Shown one piece after another: positions 43,531 through 51,751 of a DNA stretch of 64,000 bases; within the stretch, counting starts at the first letter, position 1; each line of letters opens with the position of its first letter. Source of the stretch: Candidatus Fimenecus excrementavium. GTDB taxonomy: Bacteria > Bacillota > Clostridia > Oscillospirales > Acutalibacteraceae. The notes beneath the pieces are model-generated. The model was not told where the DNA came from, searched no databases, and was given only the letters and a program-made list of their open reading frames with translations. The stretch spans positions 1-64,000 of the forward strand of contig DVGI01000033.1 in the NCBI GenBank assembly GCA_018712805.1. The letters are read 5' to 3'. A program made the translations under genes and the position numbers.

Positions 43531-44239
43531 CGTCTAAAATTCTGCCGTCGGTGGAAATGGTCACAACCCGCCACGGGATGAATTTGCCGCTTGTATGCAA
43601 CGCGTTTTTCACCGCGCGTTCAATCCCGCCGCAGCAAGGCACCTCCATGCGCACGACAGTGACACTTTTTATTGCGTTGTTTTTGAGAATTTCGGTCAGC
43701 TTTTCGGTGTAGTCGCCCTCGTCAAGCTTCGGGCAGCCGATTAAGGTAATATGATTGCGGATAAACGCATTGTGATAATTGCCGTAAGCGTAAGCGGTAC
43801 AGTCCGCCGCCACCAAAAGGTTCGCGTTGTCAAAATAGGGCGCGTTCACGGGCACGAGCTTAATTTGCACCGGCCACTGCGAAAGTTGGCTGTCGGGCGG
43901 GGCGATTGACGCGGCGGCGGGAGTCGGGCGGCGAAGTGTTCTTGACTGCGAACCGGGGCAGCCGCAGGGCAGCGGTTCGGCGCCGTGCGCGTTTTGCACC
44001 TTTTGGGCTTTTGCCGCCAAGACTGCCGCTTCGTTATAAGCGGGGGCTTCGCGTTCTTCAAAGTGAATGGCGTCTACCGGGCACGCGGGCAAGCAGTCGC
44101 CGAGCCCGTCGCAGTAGTCCTCACGTGTGAGTTTTGCTTTCCCGTTGACCATTTCGATTGCGCCCTCGTGGCAAGCCGCGGCACACGCGCCGCAGCCGTT
44201 GCATTTTTCTTCGTCGATATGAATGATTTTGCGAATCAT
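43526..44239 (-). CDS. 4Fe-4S ferredoxin-domain protein
   Basis: A 237-residue protein with an N-terminal two-cluster ferredoxin domain: Cys13, 16, 19 and 23 in CNGCGACAAACHEG and Cys43, 49 and 53 with CPVDAI. Two further groups follow, CGCPGSQ near 94 and PCCGGIERAVKNAL near 208, plus IGCPKLDEGDY. This pattern matches the ATP-binding or 4Fe-4S proteins found next to Crp/Fnr regulators and hydroxylamine reductase in clostridia. It is transcribed divergently from such a regulator. Confidence 0.88.
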   Translation of the reverse strand: MIRKIIHIDEEKCNGCGACAAACHEGAIEMVNGKAKLTREDYCDGLGDCLPACPVDAIHFEEREAPAYNEAAVLAAKAQKVQNAHGAEPLPCGCPGSQSRTLRRPTPAAASIAPPDSQLSQWPVQIKLVPVNAPYFDNANLLVAADCTAYAYGNYHNAFIRNHITLIGCPKLDEGDYTEKLTEILKNNAIKSVTVVRMEVPCCGGIERAVKNALHTSGKFIPWRVVTISTDGRILDE

Positions 44240-44332
44240 GTGAAAAACTCCTTTTTATACAAATTCTGCTGCCGCCGGCCGTGGGTGGAAAATCCGATTT
44301 CTCACGCCGCGCGGGTTGAAAGTCTTGATTTC

Positions 44333-44381
44333 TTGACTTTACAATCGAATTATAATAAAATCATTACAACAAGTCTGTTGT
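44333..44381 (+). promoter_or_regulatory. Promoter and operator-like repeat of the Crp/Fnr gene
   Basis: TTGACT (44333-44338), 17 bp, TAAAAT (44356-44361). Just downstream is the inverted repeat ACAACA-AGTC-TGTTGT (44366-44381) at the expected transcription start, the geometry of an autorepressor site. Confidence 0.6.
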
Positions 44382-44403
44382 TTTTACAACGAAAGAGGAT
44401 TTT

Positions 44404-45063
44404 ATGAAACAATATATTCCCGTTTTAAGAAAAACAAAAATGTTTTCGGGCGTGGGCGACGAAGAAATCGAGTCTATGCTCTCCTGTTTAAACGCCCGGG
44501 TGCAGCATTATAAAAAAGGGGAATATGTTCTGCGGACGGGCGGGCATTTGCGGGATATTTTAATTTTGGTCGAGGGCAGTTTGCACATTCAAAAAGACGA
44601 TTACTGGGGCAACCGGAGCCTGCTCGGGCAATTGGGCGCGGGCGAAATGTTCGGGGAAGCGTATGTCGCGCCCGAAAGCGGCGCGCTGATGAACGACGTG
44701 GTCGCCGTGGAAGACAGCGCCGTGATGTTTTTCGACTTACAGCGGCTTTTGACGACCTGTTCCTCCGCCTGTCGGTTTCACGCCGTGGTTGTGCAAAATC
44801 TGTTTTTCGCCATTTCCGAAAAGAACCGAAAGCTTGTGCAAAAACTCGGGCATATGTCGAAGCGTTCGACTCGCGAAAAGCTGATTTCTTATTTGTCGGA
44901 AGAAGCCAAGCGGCAAAACGGCGCGCGGTTTTCGATTCCATTTAACCGCCAACAGCTTGCCGATTTTCTGTCGGTTGACCGAAGCGCGATGTCCAACGAG
45001 CTTTGCAAAATGCGCGACGAGGGGCTTTTGCGCTTTCATAAAAATCATTTTGAATTGCTGTAA
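44404..45063 (+). CDS. Crp/Fnr family transcriptional regulator
   Basis: A 219-residue regulator with an N-terminal cyclic-nucleotide-like beta barrel (about 20-130, GEYVLRTGGHLRDILILVEGSLHI and GEMFGEAYVAPES) and a C-terminal winged helix (RFSIPFNRQQLADFLSVDRSAMSNELCKMRDEGLL). No Fnr-type Cys set is at the N-terminus, so direct oxygen sensing by an iron-sulfur cluster is not supported. Divergent from the 4Fe-4S gene, which is the likely target along with itself. Confidence 0.93.
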   Translation: MKQYIPVLRKTKMFSGVGDEEIESMLSCLNARVQHYKKGEYVLRTGGHLRDILILVEGSLHIQKDDYWGNRSLLGQLGAGEMFGEAYVAPESGALMNDVVAVEDSAVMFFDLQRLLTTCSSACRFHAVVVQNLFFAISEKNRKLVQKLGHMSKRSTREKLISYLSEEAKRQNGARFSIPFNRQQLADFLSVDRSAMSNELCKMRDEGLLRFHKNHFELL

Positions 45064-45168
45064 AAACAGTTTTAAAATTTCAAAACTTTTTGAAAGGATT
45101 TCGCCCGCACAATCGTATTATAAGTAGAAAAGCAAAAAAGCTTTTTGAAACGATTGGAGGCGTAAACC

Positions 45169-45402
45169 ATGAAAAAGAAAATTTTACTGGTCGTTTTAGC
45201 CGGCGTGCTCACTCTTACTTTGGGAACGGCCACGGCGTTTGCGGCGTCGGAAAATTTCACGGACCAAAACAACGACGGTGTTTGTGACAACTACCAAAGC
45301 GCCACCCGCCCGCTGGACGGCACAGGCAGCCAATACAGACAGTGCGGCGGCGCGCAGAACGGTTCCGGCAACGGAAACGGCAACCAATACGGCAAGAAAT
45401 AA
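45169..45402 (+). CDS. Small secreted protein with an EF-hand-like loop
   Basis: A 77-residue protein with a signal peptide (residues 1-25, ending TAFAA). The mature part has DQNNDGVCDNY, which spaces Asp, Asn, Asp and Asp like a calcium-binding EF-hand or dockerin loop, then a Gly/Asn/Gln-rich tail. The two Cys (about residues 45 and 65) could form a disulphide. No family recognised. ATG follows TTGGAGG. It lies between the Crp regulator and a flavodoxin-fold gene. Confidence 0.75.
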   Translation: MKKKILLVVLAGVLTLTLGTATAFAASENFTDQNNDGVCDNYQSATRPLDGTGSQYRQCGGAQNGSGNGNGNQYGKK

Positions 45403-45414
45403 AAAGGAGCTTTT

Positions 45415-45984
45415 ATGAACAACGTATTATTCATCAACGCTTGTGCGCGCCCCGATTCGCGCACCCGCTTTTTGGCGGAAAAAGTCCTTGCGAAGCTGGG
45501 CGGACAGGCAGAAAATTTAAATTTATATGCGGAAAATCTTTTGCCTTTGACTTATGAACAGTTAGAAGAACGCAATCGCCTTATCGCGGCGGGCGATTTT
45601 TCCGCGCCGCTGTTTCAGTTTGCCCGCCAATTTGCAGAAGCCGACGAAATCGTGATTGCCGCGCCTTACTGGGACCTCTCGTTTCCGTCGGTATTGCGCA
45701 TTTATTTAGAGCACACCACCGTTACGGGCCTTACCTTTCGCTATTCGGAAACCGGCGTGCCGGTCGGGCTTTGTAAGGCCAAGCGCTTAATTTATGTCAC
45801 CACGGCGGGCGGACCGATTGGGGACAGAAACTTCGGCTTCGACTATGTAGAAGCGCTTGCAAAAACCTTTTACGGCATCCCGCAGGTTTTGTGTTTTCAG
45901 GCGGAAAACCTCGACATTTGGGGTGCGGACGCGCCCGGTATTTTGGAAAATGCGGCAAAGGAAATCCAAAACAGCGCCCTTTAA
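45415..45984 (+). CDS. Flavodoxin-fold NAD(P)H dehydrogenase-like protein
   Basis: A 189-residue cytoplasmic protein of the Flavodoxin_2 group. It starts NNVLFINACARPDSRTRFLAEKV (phosphate-binding loop for FMN), and APYWDLSFPSVLRIYLEHTTVTGLTFRY and YVTTAGGPIGDRNFGFDYVEALAKTFYG are its flavin-site blocks. NAD(P)H-dependent quinone or azo reductases of this type act on small electrophiles. It is 12 bases downstream of the small secreted protein and possibly read with it. Confidence 0.88.
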   Translation: MNNVLFINACARPDSRTRFLAEKVLAKLGGQAENLNLYAENLLPLTYEQLEERNRLIAAGDFSAPLFQFARQFAEADEIVIAAPYWDLSFPSVLRIYLEHTTVTGLTFRYSETGVPVGLCKAKRLIYVTTAGGPIGDRNFGFDYVEALAKTFYGIPQVLCFQAENLDIWGADAPGILENAAKEIQNSAL

Positions 45985-46002
45985 AAAGCAAAAATAAAAA
46001 AC

Positions 46003-46044
46003 ACCCCCGGCGGACAGTCGTTGTCTGCCGGGGGTTATGTTTTC
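46003..46044 (+). terminator. Bidirectional terminator
   Basis: An 8-bp GC stem CCCCCGGC/GCCGGGGG extended by GACA/TGTC, followed by TTATGTTTTC and preceded by A tracts. It serves the flavodoxin-fold gene and the convergent 46062 gene. Confidence 0.8.
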
Positions 46045-46061
46045 TGTTTTTTCTTTTGATT

Positions 46062-46691
46062 TTAGCCGAAAATAAACCAAAGAATATCCCCAAGGAAATC
46101 CAATAAGAACCACTCGCCCCGGGTGAGTTTTGTCGGGTCATAATCCGGCTCGTCACATTCGCGCGGGTTGTTGCGCGGGTTGATGTCTAACATCAGCGTA
46201 CGCATGGCGTCTTCGTCTTTTGTGGTGACCAAAAACGACGTGTCATAGCACACAAAGCGATAGACATTTTCTTTTGCAAAATTGAGGCTTTTCAGGCGTT
46301 CTGAATTGCTGACTTCTTCGGGCATAACTTTTTCAATTTTGTGGATATCGGGTTTCCACACGCGAAAAAACATGCGCGGCGCAAAAAACACCCAAACGGC
46401 GTTTTCCCGCACAAAAATGCGGTTAAAGAAAAGCCCCGTACCCGAAAGAAAAAGCAGGAAAAGCCCCAAAAGCGCGAAAAGCAAAATCCCTATGCCACAA
46501 AAGACCGCCATCAGAATATTGGTGCCGCCCGCCGCGTCCGCTCGCAAAAGCAAAAGGCCGGCAAGCAAAAATGCACGCCCCTTACCGAACAGAAAGAAAT
46601 AAAAACAGGCAAGAACGCAAAGAAAGACAATCGCGCTGATAAAACGAAACCGCCAAGAACGGCAAAGCCGAATGGAATAAGTACTGCCCAA
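46062..46691 (-). CDS. Membrane protein of unknown function
   Basis: A 209-residue protein from a TTG start seven bases after AAAGGGGGG. Two or three membrane helices lie between residues 15 and 88, then a cytoplasmic domain of about 110 residues with a PH-like look (NAVWVFFAPRMFFRVWKPDIHKIEKV, VYRFVCYDTSFLVTTKDEDAM). It could be a bacterial PH-domain membrane protein but I cannot confirm that. It is 28 bases downstream of the glycosidase gene. Confidence 0.65.
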   Translation of the reverse strand: MGSTYSIRLCRSWRFRFISAIVFLCVLACFYFFLFGKGRAFLLAGLLLLRADAAGGTNILMAVFCGIGILLFALLGLFLLFLSGTGLFFNRIFVRENAVWVFFAPRMFFRVWKPDIHKIEKVMPEEVSNSERLKSLNFAKENVYRFVCYDTSFLVTTKDEDAMRTLMLDINPRNNPRECDEPDYDPTKLTRGEWFLLDFLGDILWFIFG

Positions 46692-46719
46692 GAAAACGCC
46701 CCCCTTTTTCTAAAATCCT

Positions 46720-48684
46720 TTAAGTTTCCGCTGTTTCCGAAAACGCTTCCAATACGGCTGCCCCTTTGCGCACAAACGCGGCAAACTGCGAAAGCGGAAC
46801 GGCTATGCGGTGAAATCCCGAAGAATACACTTTGCCCGTGGCGGTATGCACCCACTCGCCCGCCGGCAAATACACGTCTTTTTCGGTCTGACCGGCCGTG
46901 ACCACCGGCGCAAACAAAATATCGTCACCGAACATATACTGTTCGTCGAGCGTCCAGCAAACCGGGTCGTCCGGGAAATCAAAAAACATCGGGCGCATCA
47001 CCGGCCAGCCTTTTTCGGAAGCAATATGCATATGTTTTTCAATGTATGGCCGCAGGCGTTCGCGCAGAAGCACCAAAGATTTTAAAATTTTGAAATTCTC
47101 TTCTCCAAAGCTCCAAAGTTCGTTGGGGTCGCCCGACGGCTCAAAGCGCATGTTTGATTCTATATGGCGTTCGCGGTTGCCGTGGACGCGCATCACCGGG
47201 CAGAACACACCGTATTGAAACCAGCGCACAATGAGTTCTCGGAACGCTTCACTTGTTGTATCGCCGCCGTAAAAGCCGCCGATGTCCGTGTTCCACCAAA
47301 CAATGCCGCAAAGCGACATGTGCAGTCCCGAACGAACCTGACACGCGAGACTTTCAAAGGTGGAGGGAATGTCGCCCGACCACACCAGCGCACCGAATTT
47401 TTGACTGCCGAGATAGGCGCACCGCGTGAGGGTAATAATATCGTCTTTGCCCATCGCGCGGTAGCCGTCATACGCCATTTGCACGTGGCAGTAAGGATAG
47501 AGCAGCGCAACCTCGTCGCCGCGCCCGGCGTAATAGAGCAGATTGTCAAAATGAACCGGGTAAAGCTCCGGCTCGCTTTCGTCAAGCCAAAGGGAATCCA
47601 CGCCCTTGTCTAAATAATTTTCGCGCAATTTCCCGAACACAAATTCACGCGTTTCGGGGTTGGTCGAGTCCACAAGCGCCTGCCAGCCGTAAAACCGGAA
47701 CACCCGGTCGCTGCCGCGCGTTGTGCGCACAAGCAAGTTGCGGTCACGCATCATTTCATAGTTTTCACTGTTTTCGTTTACAGTCGGCCAGACCGACACC
47801 ACAAGCTTTGTGCCCAGTTTGTGGAGTTCCTCGGTCATCGCGGGCACGTCCGGCCAATACTGCGGGTCAAAGCGGTAGTCGCCCTGCTCGGTCCAGTGGA
47901 AATAATCCGCCACAATCGCCGCAAGCGGTATGTTTTCGCGCTTGTAACGCCGCGCGACTTCCAAAAGCTGTTCCTGGGTTTCATAGCGCAGGCGGCTTTG
48001 CCAAAAGCCGGTTGCCCAATGGGGCATTTCCGGCGCGTGGCCGGTCAAATCTGCCAATGTTTCCGCGACTCCTTTCGGGCTCCCGCCGATTACGACATAA
48101 TCCACCCGGCGGGTGCAGTCGCTTGTCCACCGTGTGTGGTTATTGGAAAACGCAACCGTCCCCGTGGAAGGGTTGTTCCACAAAAATCCGTAGCCGAGCG
48201 AAGAATAAACAAACGGCACGGCGCATTGCGTGTTGAGGTTTCTCAGGTCAAACGAACAGCCTTTCAAATCCCAGCGGCGGCGTTGGTCGTGGCCGAGCCC
48301 GAAGAAATGCTCGTTTTCCGTCGCGCAAAAGGTCACGCGCGCCCGCCAAAGTCCGCTTTGCAGGCTTTCATATTCCCGAATCCCGTTTTCAAACGCATAT
48401 TCCGGCAGTTCCTCTAAAATCTTTTCCCCGTCACGGAAGAAAAACACTTTGCCGTCGTGGTACATTCTTAATGTCAAACACCCGACCGTCATTTCTACGT
48501 ATCTCTCGGTCTGCGCAATTTCCGCGGGTGCATTTTGGGGCAGCAGTGTAAAATTCTCTTCATCTGCACGCCCTGCAGGAAACGCGGTAAAACGAATCGC
48601 ATTTTTGCCGCAAGGTGCAATGCGCACAAGTTCCCCGGCGTGGGTGAAAAAGATTTTGTTTTCTTGCATTTTCGTATTTTTCAT
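46720..48684 (-). CDS. Glycoside hydrolase family 31 (alpha-glucosidase/alpha-xylosidase)
   Basis: A 654-residue cytoplasmic retaining alpha-glycosidase. FFGLGHDQRRRWDLKG and PHWATGFWQSRLRYETQEQLLEVARRYKRENIPL are family 31 blocks. The catalytic nucleophile Asp is in DSLWLDESEPELY (near 370), and the acid/base region WSGDIPSTFESL follows (near 435). RPYIEKHMHIASEKGWPVMRPMFFDFPDD is also standard. No signal peptide. Whether the substrate is xyloglucan- or starch-derived cannot be decided. ATG follows GGAGG. Confidence 0.93.
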   Translation of the reverse strand: MKNTKMQENKIFFTHAGELVRIAPCGKNAIRFTAFPAGRADEENFTLLPQNAPAEIAQTERYVEMTVGCLTLRMYHDGKVFFFRDGEKILEELPEYAFENGIREYESLQSGLWRARVTFCATENEHFFGLGHDQRRRWDLKGCSFDLRNLNTQCAVPFVYSSLGYGFLWNNPSTGTVAFSNNHTRWTSDCTRRVDYVVIGGSPKGVAETLADLTGHAPEMPHWATGFWQSRLRYETQEQLLEVARRYKRENIPLAAIVADYFHWTEQGDYRFDPQYWPDVPAMTEELHKLGTKLVVSVWPTVNENSENYEMMRDRNLLVRTTRGSDRVFRFYGWQALVDSTNPETREFVFGKLRENYLDKGVDSLWLDESEPELYPVHFDNLLYYAGRGDEVALLYPYCHVQMAYDGYRAMGKDDIITLTRCAYLGSQKFGALVWSGDIPSTFESLACQVRSGLHMSLCGIVWWNTDIGGFYGGDTTSEAFRELIVRWFQYGVFCPVMRVHGNRERHIESNMRFEPSGDPNELWSFGEENFKILKSLVLLRERLRPYIEKHMHIASEKGWPVMRPMFFDFPDDPVCWTLDEQYMFGDDILFAPVVTAGQTEKDVYLPAGEWVHTATGKVYSSGFHRIAVPLSQFAAFVRKGAAVLEAFSETAET

Positions 48685-48720
48685 AAACGTCCTCCGAAAA
48701 TACGGATATACATTTTAAAA

Positions 48721-49257
48721 TCAAACGGGAAAGCCGTAAGTGCCCGTAACCGGGTCTAAAAACAACCCGATGTGCGGCGGGAACGCGGTGAACAGCAGGT
48801 AACAAAGCAGCAAAACCGCAAGCAAAATCCCGCCCGCAAGCCGTTTGCGCGCCGTCGGCGTGCCGCTTTGCGCATACAGTTTTACAAAGAATGCAACAAG
48901 CACCCCGACCACAAACGTCAAAATGTCAATCGGTGCAAGGTTTTTACCGAGCACACCGGAATAGGTGTAAAACAAAACGACAATCGTTGCCGTGCCTGCA
49001 AAAAGCCCCCAAAAAACCGACCACAATAAATTCGGTTTCTTTTTCCCGAAAATCCATTCCAGCACCCAAAAAAGCAGCGCCGGGAAAAACAACAGTTTTA
49101 AGTGCTCCCACGTGCTTTCATTGACCGCGGCAAAAATCCCGACAAGGCGGTTTTCCCCGCTCCAATCAAAAAAGAAATGAGACAGCGTGCCGAGCACCAG
49201 CACAAAGCCGATGCCGAAATAGGTTTGAAAGTTTAGGTTTTCTCTGATTTTCTGCAT
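48721..49257 (-). CDS. DUF6512-like multi-pass membrane protein
   Basis: A 178-residue protein with about five membrane helices. The N-terminal GTLSHFFFDWSGENRLVGIFAAVNESTWEHLKLLFFPAL resembles the DUF6512 family, named from memory. Function unknown. The apparent ribosome binding site AAAGGG is unusually close to the ATG, while a stronger GGAGGG lies upstream beyond a small GGCGG/CCGCC hairpin that could bring it nearer. It precedes the glycosidase gene by 36 bases. Confidence 0.75.
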   Translation of the reverse strand: MQKIRENLNFQTYFGIGFVLVLGTLSHFFFDWSGENRLVGIFAAVNESTWEHLKLLFFPALLFWVLEWIFGKKKPNLLWSVFWGLFAGTATIVVLFYTYSGVLGKNLAPIDILTFVVGVLVAFFVKLYAQSGTPTARKRLAGGILLAVLLLCYLLFTAFPPHIGLFLDPVTGTYGFPV

Positions 49258-49415
49258 ACCCTTTCGGCGGTCAAAGCCGCCCTCCCCTCTTTTATTTAAG
49301 GCTTATATAAGGATATGCAAAAAAGCAAGGGATAAGACGCTAAAAAAGCTTTTTCTTGCGTTCATTGTAGCATAGGCGCTTTGCGCCGTCAACCGCACCG
49401 AAAAAGGATAAAAAA

Positions 49416-49437
49416 GCGCGCAGGTTTCCCCGCGCGC
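49416..49437 (-). terminator. Terminator of the broken small gene
   Basis: Stem GCGCGC/GCGCGC with an AGGTTTCCCC-type loop, and six T on the minus strand (49415-49410). Confidence 0.75.
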
Positions 49438-49449
49438 CCGCTTATTATT

Positions 49450-49736
49450 TTACGCTGTTTCTTCTTCGTCTTTGCAAAAACAAGCTTGGAACAAACCCAG
49501 CTTATTATACAAAATGGTTTCCAGAGACGCAATCTAGCGGACAACCGCTTCCACAGACCGATTGACCTCGAGCATTTCTTCCGCCGATTTCGAGCAGGCG
49601 ACGATTTTTAGAATCTTTTCGCCCTCCGCGTTTAAAATGTGTGAAAGCGCGGTTTGCTCCAACGCCACACTGGTTACAATGTCCGTGATCGCCTGAAAAC
49701 GCTGCCCGTTCCGGACGCAATGACCGGCATACCCAT
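49450..49736 (-). pseudogene. Small clostridial protein gene with frameshift and internal TAG
   Basis: A start at ATG 49736 after GGAGGGG reads MGMPVIASGTG. After a change of frame the sequence continues QRFQAITDIVTSVALEQTAL, then SHILNAEGEKILKIVACSKS and EEMLEVNRSVEAVVR, reaches TAG at 49536-49534, and in the same frame goes on IASLETILYNKLGLFQACFC to a TAA at 49452-49450. The whole reads like one conserved small protein of sporulating Clostridia (pattern SVALEQxALxHILNAEGEKI), so two lesions seem to have accumulated. A strong terminator follows. Sequencing error at the frameshift cannot be excluded. Confidence 0.65.
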
Positions 49737-49820
49737 AATTTTCCCCTCCATGGCAAAGTGTCCGGCTTTTTGTCGGCTGTTTTATTCTATGCCGAAAAAG
49801 AAAAAAATCGTGACAAAAAG

Positions 49821-49847
49821 AAAAACCGGCACGGTTTCCCGTGCCGG
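49821..49847 (-). terminator. Terminator of the transketolase-aminotransferase operon
   Basis: A perfect 9-bp stem CCGGCACGG/CCGTGCCGG with a TTTC loop, then TTTTTCTTTTT on the minus strand. Confidence 0.9.
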
Positions 49848-49859
49848 AAAAAATATATT

Positions 49860-50666
49860 TTATTTCGCCAAGGCGGCAACTTCGAGCATGTAAGTACCGA
49901 TTTGTCCGCCGAATTCAGGCGCACCGTCCATAATCAGGTGGCCTTGTTTTACGGCTTCGAGCATATCGTCCGTGCCGAGCAAGATACCCAGCGCGCTGTC
50001 GAGCGAGTCAAAACGCAAGGTAAAGAACGGCATGGCGCGTTTGTATTCGCCGCGGCCCGCTCTCGACTTGCCCGCCTTAATACGCAGGTAAGCGGAGACC
50101 TGCGGATAGCCGTTGACCGCCCAAGCGTAAACGCGGTCGGGGCTCTTGCTGGTCCAGTCGTGGATATCCTCGTGTCCCATTTTGTTCAGCTGGCTGATGC
50201 CGCTGGACAAAAGATAGAAGAAACACTTCACCATAAGCTCTTTGGTCTCGTCGTCTTTCGGCGGCTCTGTCGCGCTCAGCAGCGACGACATTTTGAGAAG
50301 CGTCATCAAGAACGCTTTGAACGCACCGAAGTTCTTAAGCACCCCGTGCATTTTCGGCAAAGTCGCGGGGCTGATTTTACCTTTGAAAAAGGCATTCATC
50401 GCTTCAACGCTCTTAAACTCCAGCTCCACGTGGGGATTGGGGTCCACCTTATTCAGGTGCACAAGCCACTCGTCGCCGTTGACGACATAGTGCATGCCGA
50501 CCTTTCCGCCTTCGGCGTCCGGGTCGTCCGCCGTGACCTGGATGATTGCGTGCACTTTCGCAAACTGTTTTTTCAGCGACGGCACATCGTTTGCAATCAC
50601 CTTGACCAGCGGCAAGGCAGCGTTGAAGAAGATTTTATTGGAATATAATTCTTCTTTTGTATGCAA
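49860..50666 (-). CDS. SCP2-like lipid-binding-fold protein, copy 1
   Basis: About 268 residues from TTG 50666 (AAGGAG 10 bases upstream; a GTG lies too near that site). The sequence shows two similar halves: ELEFKSVEAMNAFFKGKISP with later MHG, and LRFDSLDSALGILLGTDDML with IMDG. This phrasing (F-S-x-E/D-A, then G) is what I know from SCP2 sterol-carrier folds. The same double arrangement is present in the gene at the other end of the operon, so the two are paralogues. No catalytic motif. It could bind a lipid or hydrophobic intermediate. Confidence 0.65.
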   Translation of the reverse strand: MHTKEELYSNKIFFNAALPLVKVIANDVPSLKKQFAKVHAIIQVTADDPDAEGGKVGMHYVVNGDEWLVHLNKVDPNPHVELEFKSVEAMNAFFKGKISPATLPKMHGVLKNFGAFKAFLMTLLKMSSLLSATEPPKDDETKELMVKCFFYLLSSGISQLNKMGHEDIHDWTSKSPDRVYAWAVNGYPQVSAYLRIKAGKSRAGRGEYKRAMPFFTLRFDSLDSALGILLGTDDMLEAVKQGHLIMDGAPEFGGQIGTYMLEVAALAK

Positions 50667-50740
50667 ATTTTTCACGCTCCTTGAAGCAGGATTTTCGGCG
50701 TTTTCAACCGGGCAACGCCGCGCCCGCAAGCGCGGAGCGC

Positions 50741-51751
50741 TTAAACATCGTCGTCCCAGTTGTCGTCCTCTTCGAAGTCTTTGTGCATGACTTCGCGGAC
50801 CGCTTCGATAATGCCGTTTGCGTCAATGCCGACGATAGACATAATGTCTTCGTGCAAACCGATGGGCGCGAATTTGTCGGGGTGACCGAGCTTTTTGAAC
50901 GCGCAGCCTTTGCCGGATTCCACGACCACTTCCGCGACAGCGGAGCCAAGACCGCCAAGCACACTGTGGTCTTCAACGGTGATAATGCGGCGGGTTTCCT
51001 GAACCGCTTTGAGGATTGCTTCTTTATCAATCGGTTTGATGGTGTGCATATTGAGCACGCGGACTTTTAAGCCGTCGGCGCTCTCTAAGAATTTCGCCGC
51101 TTCGCGCGCCTGGAAGACGCAGGAGCCGCAGGCGATAACGGTAATGTCGGTACCGGGATGGACTTCCACCGCCTTGCCGACTTCAAAGCCGTAATCTTCG
51201 TTATCATAAAGCACACGGTCGAAACCGCGGTTGATGCGGATATAATACGGACCGAAGTTTTCATAAGCCGCGCGCACCGCGTTTGCGGTTTCGTAACCGT
51301 CCGCCGGGCAAATCACGGTGAGGTTCGGCATAGCGCGAGTGACCGCCAAATCCACAATCGCGTGGTGGGTGGAGCCCGCCTGACCGAACGAGGTACCGGA
51401 ATGGGTCGCGATGATTTTCGCGTTGACATTCTGATAGCAAATGTCGGTGTGCAGCTGATCTGCCGCGCGAAGCGAAGCGAATACGGAGAAGGTGGAAGCA
51501 AACGGCACAAGGCCCGCTCTCGCCATACCGGCCGCAACGCCGATCATGTTCTGTTCGGCAATACCGACGTTGAACACACGCTCGGGATAAGCGTTTGTAA
51601 AGTCGGTCAGTTTGGTGGAAGTTGCAAGGTCAGCGGTGACTGCAACAATCTCTTTATGTTCCCCGGCAAGCTGCGCGAGGGTTTTGCCGTAAATTTCCGA
51701 AGTGGAAAGTTCCGGCGTTTCGATAACATTGTAAACAAATCCTCCGGCCAT
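50741..51751 (-). CDS. Transketolase, C-terminal subunit
   Basis: A 336-residue pyrimidine-binding plus C-terminal half of transketolase. EIVAVTADLATSTKLTDFTNAYPERVFNVGIAEQNMIGVAAGMA contains the catalytic Glu that activates TPP, and GLVPFASTFSVFASLRAADQLHTDICY with HSGTSFGQAGSTHH are standard. It pairs with the N-terminal subunit encoded immediately upstream (TAATG overlap). Split transketolases in bacteria include dedicated enzymes of secondary or sugar catabolic pathways, so this is not necessarily the pentose phosphate enzyme. Confidence 0.93.
   Translation of the reverse strand: MAGGFVYNVIETPELSTSEIYGKTLAQLAGEHKEIVAVTADLATSTKLTDFTNAYPERVFNVGIAEQNMIGVAAGMARAGLVPFASTFSVFASLRAADQLHTDICYQNVNAKIIATHSGTSFGQAGSTHHAIVDLAVTRAMPNLTVICPADGYETANAVRAAYENFGPYYIRINRGFDRVLYDNEDYGFEVGKAVEVHPGTDITVIACGSCVFQAREAAKFLESADGLKVRVLNMHTIKPIDKEAILKAVQETRRIITVEDHSVLGGLGSAVAEVVVESGKGCAFKKLGHPDKFAPIGLHEDIMSIVGIDANGIIEAVREVMHKDFEEDDNWDDDV

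Noticed and set aside
49534-49536. TAG read as pyrrolysine or other recoding
   Set aside because: No pyl genes are visible here, and the same small gene also carries a frameshift, so decay is the simpler reading.
49690-49715. Programmed -1 frameshift in the small gene
   Set aside because: No proper slippery heptamer lies in the overlap of frames and no downstream stimulator is obvious.
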